The notes below the pieces were generated by a model that worked only from the letters and a program-made list of their open reading frames with translations, did not search any database and was not told the DNA's origin. A stretch of DNA of 5,178 nucleotides from contig CAMPKC010000107.1 in assembly GCA_946887045.1 (NCBI GenBank), forward strand, positions 1-5,178. Reading direction: 5' to 3'. How positions within the stretch are numbered: position 1 is the stretch's first letter; every line of letters starts with the position of its first letter. This document shows positions 1 through 5,178 of the stretch, one piece after another. The DNA comes from an uncultured Sphingobacteriaceae bacterium. GTDB lineage: Bacteria; Bacteroidota; Bacteroidia; Sphingobacteriales; Sphingobacteriaceae. A program made the translations under genes and the position numbers.

Positions 1-36
1 CTTTAATAGAAAGTTTTAAAAATTAGAATTTTACAA

Positions 37-56
37 TTTGGTTTGGTCTGGTTTGG
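37..56 (+). promoter_or_regulatory. Operator-like tandem repeat, site 1 (probable GntR-protein binding site)
   Basis: Two direct 10-bp repeats, TTTGGTTTGG and TCTGGTTTGG, lie head to tail and match at 9 of 10 positions. The inner 17 bases (39-55) are identical to 3562-3578, in front of the oxidoreductase gene, and the pattern recurs before the GntR regulator gene. That distribution, not any known binding matrix, is the reason for calling it an operator. The TGGTCT core resembles the half-site of HutC-type GntR operators (TGGTCTAGACCA), but here the halves are direct rather than inverted repeats. Which gene it serves is unclear: the broken gene that follows on the plus strand, or a gene leaving the window to the left on the minus strand. 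Site 2 has this same plus-strand orientation while serving a minus-strand gene. Confidence 0.6.
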
Positions 57-121
57 TAATAACCTTAGGCAATTATAGAAACTATATTTAACAAATCCAA
101 ATTATTTAACTGGAAATTTGA

Positions 122-578
122 TGTTTAATCTGGTTTCTTGTAAAACAGTGCTGTGTGGACAGATTAAATTGTGTTCCAGAATTTTATTTCCTATTTGGTA
201 GCAATAGTAAGTGCACTTCTACTAATGAATTTAGTTTCAAATTTAAAGGAGATATGTTCGGCTTTTTTGATGTGGGTGGTCCGGAAGTTGGTAAAATAGA
301 ATTTCTTATAGTCAAAGATCAAATAGAAGTCATCCCTTCACTAACTACTAAATAGATTTAATTCTTATTGTAATAATGGATATCGAGGACAATATTTCAA
401 ATATAAGCTAAGCCTTGGCATACATAATATTAGAGTAAAAATATCTTCCGCTGTGATTGATAAGACGGATATTTTATCACCCAATTTAACAGGTATAAAT
501 GCAAACCCAGAAAAATATAATCAATCTGTTTTTTACTTGGGTAAGATATTAATAAAGGGAGTACCGTTAAAATTTTAA
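122..578 (+). pseudogene. Truncated, frameshifted remnant of an SGNH/GDSL-esterase-type secreted protein (C-terminal domain only)
   Basis: Two adjoining frames read as one domain. The first (open from 122, closing at TAG 353-355) carries FSFKFKG and GFFDVGGPEVGKIEF. The second (from 351 to TAA 576-578) carries NRFNSYCNNGYRGQYF, then NPEKYNQSVFYLGKIL near its end. Removing one A from the run at 350-352 joins them as TTNRFNSYCNN. From memory, this series (FDIGGPEVG, NRFN.YCNNRYRGQYF, NPEKY..TV.YLGKILLRG) belongs to a beta-rich domain at the C-terminus of Bacteroidota proteins annotated SGNH/GDSL hydrolase, often near polysaccharide-degradation genes. No catalytic SGNH domain, signal peptide or credible start lies upstream: the frame is closed by TGA at 119-121. 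GTG at 155 and other codons could start translation but would give only a domain fragment. So the gene is 5'-truncated whether or not the frameshift is real. The frame continuity is seen directly; the family name is recalled and moderately sure. Confidence 0.6.
129..138 (+). promoter_or_regulatory. Isolated single operator half-repeat
   Basis: TCTGGTTTCT matches the T-Y-T-G-G-T-Y-T core shared by all six half-repeats of the three tandem sites. Ten bases here (127-136, AATCTGGTTT) are identical to 3558-3567 at the left edge of site 2. There is no second half at the 10-bp spacing, so it may be chance or an eroded or auxiliary site. It lies within the open frame of the broken gene. Confidence 0.2.
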
Positions 579-685
579 AGTTTGAGGTTGTAGAATAATC
601 TTTAGATGAGGATCATGCTTACATAAATAGTATTAGTGTCTGCTTTTTGCCGGGAGAGAATTTATTTGATCTCTTCGCCAAATAG
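572..685 (+). pseudogene. Short degenerate coding relic of unknown function
   Basis: Reading from 572 in the frame used before the upstream frameshift gives about 37 sense codons broken by one TAA at 596-598 and ending at TAG 683-685. The translation (ILKFEVVE, stop, SLDEDHAYINSISV, then CFLPGENLFDLFAK) has an amino-acid mix more like protein than random AT-rich DNA, with several acidic residues and few strings of Ile, Lys or Asn. It overlaps the end of the esterase-type remnant by a few bases in a different frame. It may be the tail of the same original gene after another indel, or the end of a different gene. I do not recognise the family. Coding origin is inferred from composition alone. 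Confidence 0.3.
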
Positions 686-837
686 CAACCTTTTCCTTTA
701 ACACAACAATATAACCCTCTTCTTAAATTATACAGTAAGCTTTTCAACCTTATCTCTTGAGATATTCTTTTTTTTGCTAAAATGGGTGATGGATGGAAGT
801 TTGCTACTTGTTTTAAATCTGTATCTTTCTATTCTTT
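686..837. other. Non-coding stretch, nothing recognised
   Basis: This AT-rich stretch has no gene on the plus strand. On the minus strand a frame without stops runs from about 828 leftward to about 625, in the same frame as the relic at 838-1053 but separated from it by TGA (838-840) and TAG (829-831). Its translation is rich in Lys, Arg and Leu and matches nothing I know. No terminator-like hairpin or promoter stands out. Confidence 0.3.
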
Positions 838-1053
838 TCAAATAAAGTTTACAATCTGAATTTTCTTAATGACGGGGATATCTTCTTTGATATCTAAATT
901 TTCAAATATCATAATGATTTGTTTTAAGGGATTGATGGATATATAATTCAATATAACATTTCCATCTAAAAAAGCTATTTTGGAAAATCCGACTCTTAGA
1001 TGAAAATATTTGCCTATACACAAGCTATTAAAGATATAAAGCGATAATAGCTC
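838..1053 (-). pseudogene. Unrecognised small ORF, probably a gene remnant
   Basis: An open frame of 71 codons runs from just after a stop at 1054-1056 to TGA at 838-840. It has no ATG start; TTG at 1023 would give 61 residues. The middle reads GFSKIAFLDGNVILNY followed by NPLKQIIMIFENL and DIPVIKKIQIVN, an alternation of hydrophobic and polar residues typical of beta strands, so it looks like a protein fragment rather than noise. It sits 12 bases beyond the stop of the oxidoreductase gene on the same strand, where an operon partner would lie, and the hairpin at 1023-1052 falls inside its upstream end. With no start, no ribosome site and stops soon after, I read it as the remains of a downstream gene. 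The family is not recognised. Confidence 0.3.
1023..1052 (-). terminator. Inverted repeat after the oxidoreductase gene, possible terminator
   Basis: AGCTATTA at 1023-1030 and TAATAGCT at 1045-1052 form a perfect 8-bp stem around a 14-base loop. It begins 13 bases downstream of the oxidoreductase stop codon (minus-strand direction). The stem is AT-rich (two G-C pairs) and no clear U-tract follows on the minus strand, so it would be a weak intrinsic terminator. It could instead be a chance palindrome within the remnant at 838-1053. Confidence 0.3.
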
Positions 1054-1064
1054 TTAATATTTCC

Positions 1065-3467
1065 CTATTTATAACAACGAATGGAAAACAACGCCACCGG
1101 TACTATCTCTGATGGATGTTCGAATAAAAATGTCAAACTTCTCGTGGTTAAGGGTTGCCCCAATTTAATTTGATTTAAAGTTTGATAATTTCCCGTTTTT
1201 TCAAAAATAACGTTCCCTGTGTCATCCTTTATTTTATAATTTCTTATGCAAAAAGGCATAACTTCTTCCGGATGCCCCATTAAAACGCTTTCCATCGGAT
1301 GATCATAATCTGTATCAAAAAAGAGATCAATTTTACTGATATCTGTAGGTTCGGGCCAGCTTAGTATTAGGCTTGGATTTAGGTCTTCTAATGCGGCTAT
1401 CCATGCATTTGGCTGCGTGGTTGGCCTATAAATACCTTTTTTAACGTTTTCTGCACCAAATTGATTTATTGGAGGATCTATTTTAAATGCAAGATTATGA
1501 CCTTCTGGTCTACGTTGTGGACACCAAAATTCAAACGAATCTACGCCAACATCTTCGGTAGGTTCCTGCTTTCCATAATTTGAAACCGCTTTATTTACTG
1601 AATTAAATGCTGTTAAAACACCTGTTATTCTGCGATGGGTACGAGGCAACGATATTTTAGGGTTTTTATGAAACGTAATGAATGCATATGCAGATCGAGG
1701 TAGAGCAACGGTAAAAGAAATGGTTTGTAAGCTTTTTCCAGCAGGGACATCTAATATTAACTTCTCTAAAATAATATCTGGAGTGTAATTTCCAATTTTC
1801 TCGCTAATACGCAGTTCTATTTCAAGATTAGTTCTTGTCGATGCAATGGTCTCTATTTGTATACTAGGCACTATCCCAGATTTTAATGGTAGAAGTTGCG
1901 CTAGGGATAAATCCAGTATGCGGTCAAAATCTGCATGTAGATCGTTTAATATTAATTCACTGGATGCTACGATAGAAGCATTTTGTACTAAATCCTCAGG
2001 GTCCTCCAGTTCAAAACCAGGAATATGCTGACCGCTTTTTAACAGCTCAAACTGCAAATCTTTTATATAACCTGTTTTCAAAATTTCTTTTGGGCTAAGA
2101 TAGTTTTTTACATCAGATGTGATATACGAGTTAGGGTTTTTAGTTTCATAAATATAGATCGATTTATTTTCTACATTTGAAATTTCCCGAGCTTCTAAAG
2201 TTTCTACTAATTTATTTATCTCTGCTCCTTTAACTTTAGAAATGTATGCCGCCATACCCACGGCTTGCCCTATATGCGCTGCAGTTGCCATCACCCTGGT
2301 TGATGCAAATGCCACATGGCTTGCACTAATTATTCTGCCAGCCAAGAAAAGATTTTGGATGTTGTAGCTATAAAGTGTACGAAATGGAATTTGGTAAACC
2401 CCTTTTCCATGCCATTGGTTACAACCCGGTTTTTCACTAAATACTCCATCTGCCGGGTGCAGGTCAATAGACCAACCTCCAAACGCAACTGCATCATCAA
2501 AGGTTTTTTGTTCAATAATGTCTTGCTGTCGTAGCATATAATCACCCTCAAACCTACGGCTCTCTCTTTTTCCCGGTATAGTGCCCACCCATTCTAGTGT
2601 CAAGTTTTCTGCATCGGGAAAATCTCCTGAGTTTTTAATATAATCCCAAGCACCGTAAACTACTTTCCACAATTCCCATTTTATCTCTTCTGTATCATGA
2701 ACCGTATCTAGTCTACCGCCATATTCTAACCACCATAATTTACACCCATATTCCTTGCTATTAAAACTTCTGAATTTTGGAATCTTCTGCGAAACATCTA
2801 TTGCAAAGGAAGGAGCAGTAAATTTAACGGGCTTTCCGGTATCCTTGCTGTAAAAATACAAGCTGTGACCTAATAGCTCACCATACGCCTTTGTAGGGGC
2901 GAACTTTTCACCAAATTCCTCCATACTCTCAGCCCCCATTCTAAAAGCGGCTCCTGCAAGAAATCCTACAATCCCATCACCAGAAGAATCACAAAAAAGA
3001 GGGGCATGTATCGTATAATCTGTCGAATTCTGGCTGCAAAAAGCTTTAACACATTCAATTTGGGATTGTTCGGATTTTTGAACTTCGTAAACTGCTGTAT
3101 TTAGTAATAAGGTAATATTTGCTTCAGATTTAACTTTGTCCAAAAGAATAACATCTAATATCAAAGGATTGCCCTCTTTATTTTTATAAGTATTTTCAAC
3201 TAATATTTCGTCTATTACACCACCTTCTCTGCTCCAACGATTATTGTTGCCTAAATGCGAAGTTGCCCCCAAGATCCATAAGCGAACTTCACTAGATGAA
3301 TTACCACCTAATACAGGTCGATCTTGTATAAGTACTACTTTGACCCCCTTTCTGGCCGCAGTTATAGCAGCACATACTCCCGATAATCCCCCGCCTACTA
3401 CTGCTAATTCTGTTTCAAACAATATCTTGTTTAGCTCTCTTTTTTTTTCGTGTCCTTCCTTTATCAT
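1065..3467 (-). CDS. FAD-dependent oxidoreductase (FAD_oxidored / PF12831 type) with C-terminal extension
   Basis: This is an intact 800-residue flavoprotein, probably cytoplasmic since no signal peptide or membrane segment is seen. The N-terminal Rossmann fold shows ELAVVGGGLSG (GGGLSG at 25-30), then LIQDRPVLGGNSSSE (46-60), the usual FAD-binding signature of PF12831 proteins. CDSSGDGIVGFLAG (159-172), a GDYML..QDI segment (about 307-316) and NLFLAGRIISASHVAF...STRVM...GQAVG (about 373-407) complete the fold. About 380 more residues follow, beyond the minimal enzyme. The last part (from about 640) contains TQPNAW, LILSWPEP, FFDTDYDHPMESVLMGHPEEVMPF (residues about 716-739 in short blocks) and looks like a beta-sandwich accessory domain. 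Family members are frequent in Bacteroidota sugar-utilisation loci, but their substrates are mostly unknown, so none is proposed. ATG at 3467 leaves 20 residues before the Rossmann strand; no Shine-Dalgarno precedes it, normal for the phylum. Control is probably by the GntR protein through the operator at 3560-3579. Confidence 0.9.
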   Translation of the reverse strand: MIKEGHEKKRELNKILFETELAVVGGGLSGVCAAITAARKGVKVVLIQDRPVLGGNSSSEVRLWILGATSHLGNNNRWSREGGVIDEILVENTYKNKEGNPLILDVILLDKVKSEANITLLLNTAVYEVQKSEQSQIECVKAFCSQNSTDYTIHAPLFCDSSGDGIVGFLAGAAFRMGAESMEEFGEKFAPTKAYGELLGHSLYFYSKDTGKPVKFTAPSFAIDVSQKIPKFRSFNSKEYGCKLWWLEYGGRLDTVHDTEEIKWELWKVVYGAWDYIKNSGDFPDAENLTLEWVGTIPGKRESRRFEGDYMLRQQDIIEQKTFDDAVAFGGWSIDLHPADGVFSEKPGCNQWHGKGVYQIPFRTLYSYNIQNLFLAGRIISASHVAFASTRVMATAAHIGQAVGMAAYISKVKGAEINKLVETLEAREISNVENKSIYIYETKNPNSYITSDVKNYLSPKEILKTGYIKDLQFELLKSGQHIPGFELEDPEDLVQNASIVASSELILNDLHADFDRILDLSLAQLLPLKSGIVPSIQIETIASTRTNLEIELRISEKIGNYTPDIILEKLILDVPAGKSLQTISFTVALPRSAYAFITFHKNPKISLPRTHRRITGVLTAFNSVNKAVSNYGKQEPTEDVGVDSFEFWCPQRRPEGHNLAFKIDPPINQFGAENVKKGIYRPTTQPNAWIAALEDLNPSLILSWPEPTDISKIDLFFDTDYDHPMESVLMGHPEEVMPFCIRNYKIKDDTGNVIFEKTGNYQTLNQIKLGQPLTTRSLTFLFEHPSEIVPVALFSIRCYK

Positions 3468-3559
3468 CGTATTGATTTTTAACTAACCTCTGATTCTTGA
3501 CATATAATCTTGAATACGCCGAGAAACCACATAATTTACATTGCTTATTTTTAAAATAA

Positions 3560-3579
3560 TCTGGTTTGGTCTGGTTTGC
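3560..3579 (+). promoter_or_regulatory. Operator-like tandem repeat, site 2, before the oxidoreductase gene
   Basis: Two direct 10-bp repeats, TCTGGTTTGG and TCTGGTTTGC, differ at one base. The site shares 17 identical bases with site 1. It lies 93-112 bases upstream of the oxidoreductase ATG and starts four bases downstream (minus-strand direction) of the -7 box at 3584-3591, so it would cover the transcription start. That placement fits a repressor blocking initiation. The repeat reads in the plus direction although the gene runs minus. Confidence 0.65.
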
Positions 3580-3583
3580 ATAA

Positions 3584-3591
3584 CAAATATA
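3584..3591 (-). promoter_or_regulatory. Candidate -7 promoter element of the oxidoreductase gene
   Basis: On the minus strand this reads TATATTTG, a full match to the Bacteroidota -7 consensus TAnnTTTG. The expected -33 TTG at about 17-23 bases is absent; the nearest TTGs lie 10 and 13 bases upstream, so the upstream half is poor. This could fit a promoter needing an activator, or the match may be chance. A transcript from here would have an untranslated leader of about 110 bases. Confidence 0.4.
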
Positions 3592-3612
3592 GTTACATAA
3601 TCAACAATCTGA

Positions 3613-3986
3613 AGTTTATTTGAATTTTTTTATAAAAATCTTATCAACTCCTTGAAGTTTCCCAATCAGAATCATGGTAAAGGATACTTTAGAAAATTAA
3701 ATCTGTTCTCAGGAGGATGAGTTCCTGATCAAATTCCCATGAATGATATTAAATTAAAACAGTCAATTGTTTTGATTCACTTCTATTTTTTGAGAGAAAT
3801 TAAAAGGAGGTTCTTTAATTCACAAAGCTTCATAAGCCTTTTATATAAAATTTATCTTATAGCAATTCTGATAATTATGGTGTTATAGATAATTGTATTA
3901 TAGAGGTGGATTGACAAAGAGGGAATGTTTAAGTTGATGAAATAAATCGATTAGATACGAACTTAGTACATAAATCTATTCTATGA
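3613..3986 (+). pseudogene. Gene-free gap with stop-interrupted possible coding remnants
   Basis: No intact gene is visible between the oxidoreductase promoter and the end of the regulator gene. On the plus strand, one frame is open from 3613 to TAG 3886-3888 except for a single TGA at 3718-3720; it includes NHGKGYFRKLNLFSGG before the stop and VPDQIPMNDIKLKQ after it. An ATG at 3739 would give 49 residues with a hydrophobic end, but no ribosome site is well placed. A second frame, 3849-3986, reads NSDNYGVIDNCIIEVD, then two stops (3912-3914, 3930-3932), then VDEINRLDTNLVHKSIL and a final stop. These segments read more like eroded protein than random AT-rich DNA, but no family is recognised. 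The region may be the scar of a lost gene. No clear terminator for the regulator gene is seen. Confidence 0.25.
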
Positions 3987-4007
3987 TCTTTAATTTTCTT
4001 AGATATT

Positions 4008-5063
4008 TTATAAGGATTTTCTTAAAATCACTTTCGCTGGAATTCGCATCATAATAGGCTCCTTTCCCATTACGGCTTTGGCGGCCTCTTCACCCATTTT
4101 ATTGAAATCTGTAGAAATAACTGTAATGCCATTTTCCAGCACTTCCTTAACTGCTGTATCGTTATAAGAGAGTAGCCCAATATCTTCTCCAATTTTCCAG
4201 CTATTTTTTCTCGCTATTTTTATAATTTCCACGTCGTCCTGATCGTATCGACTAAAAGTAATATATAAATCGCCTTTTTTTGAAACATTAGCATTAATTG
4301 ATGTAAGAACTGTATGATTCTTTTTATACTGTTTGCAAAAGGTTTCAAATCCGTCTATTAAATCTTTAGCATGAAAAGCCTCTAATGGAGCTACTAAAAC
4401 TAGGCGTTTATATTTTTTTAGGTGAGGAATAAGCGAGGTAAGAGAATCAATAAGATCAGACCGATGATCCTGGTAAATACTGGAATAATCGCCAGCAAGT
4501 TCTTTCTCCTGAAGGTCTATTAAAATCCGTTTATGTGCAGGTATTTTATTTACTAAATCTGTTATATTTTCTTTAAAGAAGGTAACAATTACGAAGTGTG
4601 TATAATTTGCGAGATTTTCTTCAATTAGTTTTTCAAAAACTTTAAAATTATGGTGATGAAAATAAACTTCAACATCTGCATTTTCCTTTATTGTTTCTAA
4701 AAAAGAATGATAAATCTGATCACGTAAAAGATTCATTTTATCAAATATTATACATACCCGGTAAGGCTTATATTGAGTTTTCTTTTTTACATAATAACCT
4801 TTGCGATACTCTGACTCGATAATACCTTTTTCAGAAAGATAATTTAGTCCCTTTAGTATTGTCTCCTTACTCATGCTTAATTGCGCAGTGAGCTGATTCA
4901 GTGAAGGTAATCTGTCGTTGATTTCTAAAATATCGTTTTCAATCTGGTTGTTCACATATTCCACCAACTGCATGTATTTCATACGGTGATTATGACCAGT
5001 GGATGATTCTGCTACTTTTAATTTATTCTTCAAAGCTATAATATCTTTTCTTAATGTGCTCAA
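4008..5063 (-). CDS. GntR-family transcriptional regulator with LacI-like ligand-sensing domain
   Basis: A one-component sugar-type regulator of 351 residues if TTG at 5063 is the start. Residues 28-94 form the GntR winged helix: YMQLVEYVNNQIENDIL, the LPSLNQLTAQLSMSKETI helix-turn-helix (53-69), LNYLSEKGIIES and the wing KGYYV (88-92). From about 101 a periplasmic-binding-protein fold follows: YRVCIIFDKMN, RLVLVAPLEAF near 219, GEDIGLLSYNDTAVKEV (292-308) and ITVISTDFNKMGEEAA (313-328), as in the LacI/GalR effector domain. Such GntR/LacI-sensor chimeras, including the fucose regulator of Bacteroides, respond to sugars; the ligand here is unknown. The start is uncertain: no ATG precedes residue 28 (4982). 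Residues 1-27 look native, since family members usually have a similar lead before the KY.QLV segment, which favours TTG 5063 or another rare start after the stop at 5088-5090. The operator at 5091-5110 implies autoregulation. Confidence 0.88.
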   Translation of the reverse strand: MSTLRKDIIALKNKLKVAESSTGHNHRMKYMQLVEYVNNQIENDILEINDRLPSLNQLTAQLSMSKETILKGLNYLSEKGIIESEYRKGYYVKKKTQYKPYRVCIIFDKMNLLRDQIYHSFLETIKENADVEVYFHHHNFKVFEKLIEENLANYTHFVIVTFFKENITDLVNKIPAHKRILIDLQEKELAGDYSSIYQDHRSDLIDSLTSLIPHLKKYKRLVLVAPLEAFHAKDLIDGFETFCKQYKKNHTVLTSINANVSKKGDLYITFSRYDQDDVEIIKIARKNSWKIGEDIGLLSYNDTAVKEVLENGITVISTDFNKMGEEAAKAVMGKEPIMMRIPAKVILRKSL

Positions 5064-5091
5064 ATCTAACTTGAATCTATGAATATATCAA
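5061..5091 (-). promoter_or_regulatory. Candidate Bacteroidota promoter (-33/-7) overlapping the regulator's start region
   Basis: The minus strand shows TTG at 5091-5089, a 20-base spacer, and TAGATTTG at 5068-5061. That matches TTG-N(17-23)-TAnnTTTG fully. The -33 abuts operator site 3, a good arrangement for regulation. The difficulty is that the -7 box includes the TTG start codon at 5063, so a transcript from here could only be translated from ATG 4982 (residue 28). Either this promoter or the TTG start is likely wrong. A poorer -7 (TTTCTTTG at 5107-5114) exists upstream and would allow the TTG start. Confidence 0.35.
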
Positions 5092-5110
5092 GAGACCAGA
5101 GCAGACCAAA
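5091..5110 (-). promoter_or_regulatory. Operator-like tandem repeat, site 3, before the regulator gene
   Basis: On the minus strand this reads TTTGGTCTGC followed by TCTGGTCTCT, direct 10-bp repeats with 7 of 10 matches. Both halves keep T-Y-T-G-G-T-Y-T, invariant in all six halves of sites 1-3. It lies 28-47 bases upstream of the TTG start codon. An extra inverted half-like sequence, ACTGGTTCA, follows on the plus strand at 5114-5122. The position indicates autoregulation by the GntR protein. Confidence 0.5.
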
Positions 5111-5178
5111 GAAACTGGTTCATTCAATAAACTTTTACGAAGACGTTTATTAATTATAATAAGTTCTAAATTAAATAA

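Noticed and set aside
1846..2031. Plus-strand open frame of 61 codons
   Set aside because: It lies wholly inside the oxidoreductase gene on the opposite strand and has no family-like sequence; a shadow frame.
2316..2551. Overlapping open frames on both strands of about 72 codons
   Set aside because: Both lie inside the oxidoreductase gene in other frames; the real frame there carries conserved FAD-family motifs.
3244..3486. Plus-strand open frame of 80 codons with a hydrophobic end
   Set aside because: It is antisense to the N-terminal Rossmann fold of the oxidoreductase, whose conserved glycines explain the open frame.
3711..3810. Two AGGAGG Shine-Dalgarno-like sequences on the plus strand (3711 and about 3805)
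   Set aside because: The first precedes ATG at once and gives a three-codon frame; the second has no start codon at proper spacing. Bacteroidota rarely rely on this motif.
3739..3888. Possible 49-residue small membrane protein
   Set aside because: There is no placed ribosome site or promoter, and Ile/Leu-rich ends arise readily in AT-rich sequence; treated as part of a possible remnant.
5126..5151. Inverted repeat AATAAAC / GTTTATT with a 12-base spacer
   Set aside because: The stem is only 7 AT-rich pairs without a T-tract, expected by chance in such DNA; no gene end is visible beside it.

Overview
The window is AT-rich DNA that looks like a member of the Bacteroidota, most plausibly a Sphingobacteriaceae-like genus. 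The grounds are the low GC content, the lack of Shine-Dalgarno sequences before the genes, -7 boxes of the Bacteroidota type (TAnnTTTG), and a GntR regulator carrying a LacI-like sugar-sensor domain, a class common beside carbohydrate-utilisation loci in this phylum. The genus is inference.

Layout from left to right. Positions 1-60 hold an operator-like tandem repeat (37-56). Positions 122-578 on the plus strand hold a broken gene: the C-terminal domain of a secreted SGNH/GDSL-esterase-associated protein, lacking its N-terminal part and split by what looks like a one-base frameshift near 350. A further relic with one internal stop follows (572-685). On the minus strand, 838-1053 holds another unrecognised remnant just downstream of the first intact gene. 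Positions 1065-3467 (minus) encode an 800-residue FAD-dependent oxidoreductase of the FAD_oxidored (PF12831) type with a large C-terminal extension. A 540-base gap (3468-4007) carries that gene's promoter and operator, then stop-interrupted possible coding remnants on the plus strand. Positions 4008-5063 (minus) encode a GntR-family repressor or activator with a periplasmic-binding-protein-like sensor. Its control region lies at 5061-5110.

The most informative signal is a 20-bp motif made of two direct 10-bp repeats (TYTGGTYTGS), found three times: at 37-56, 3560-3579 and (minus strand) 5091-5110. A 17-base core is identical in the first two. One copy lies before the oxidoreductase, directly downstream of its -7 box; one lies before the regulator gene; one lies beside the broken esterase-type gene. 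The simplest reading is a small local regulon: the GntR protein controls itself, the oxidoreductase, and formerly (or leftward, outside the window) a carbohydrate-processing gene. The substrate and inducer cannot be told from the sequence. No RNA gene, CRISPR array, insertion sequence or complete mobile element was seen.
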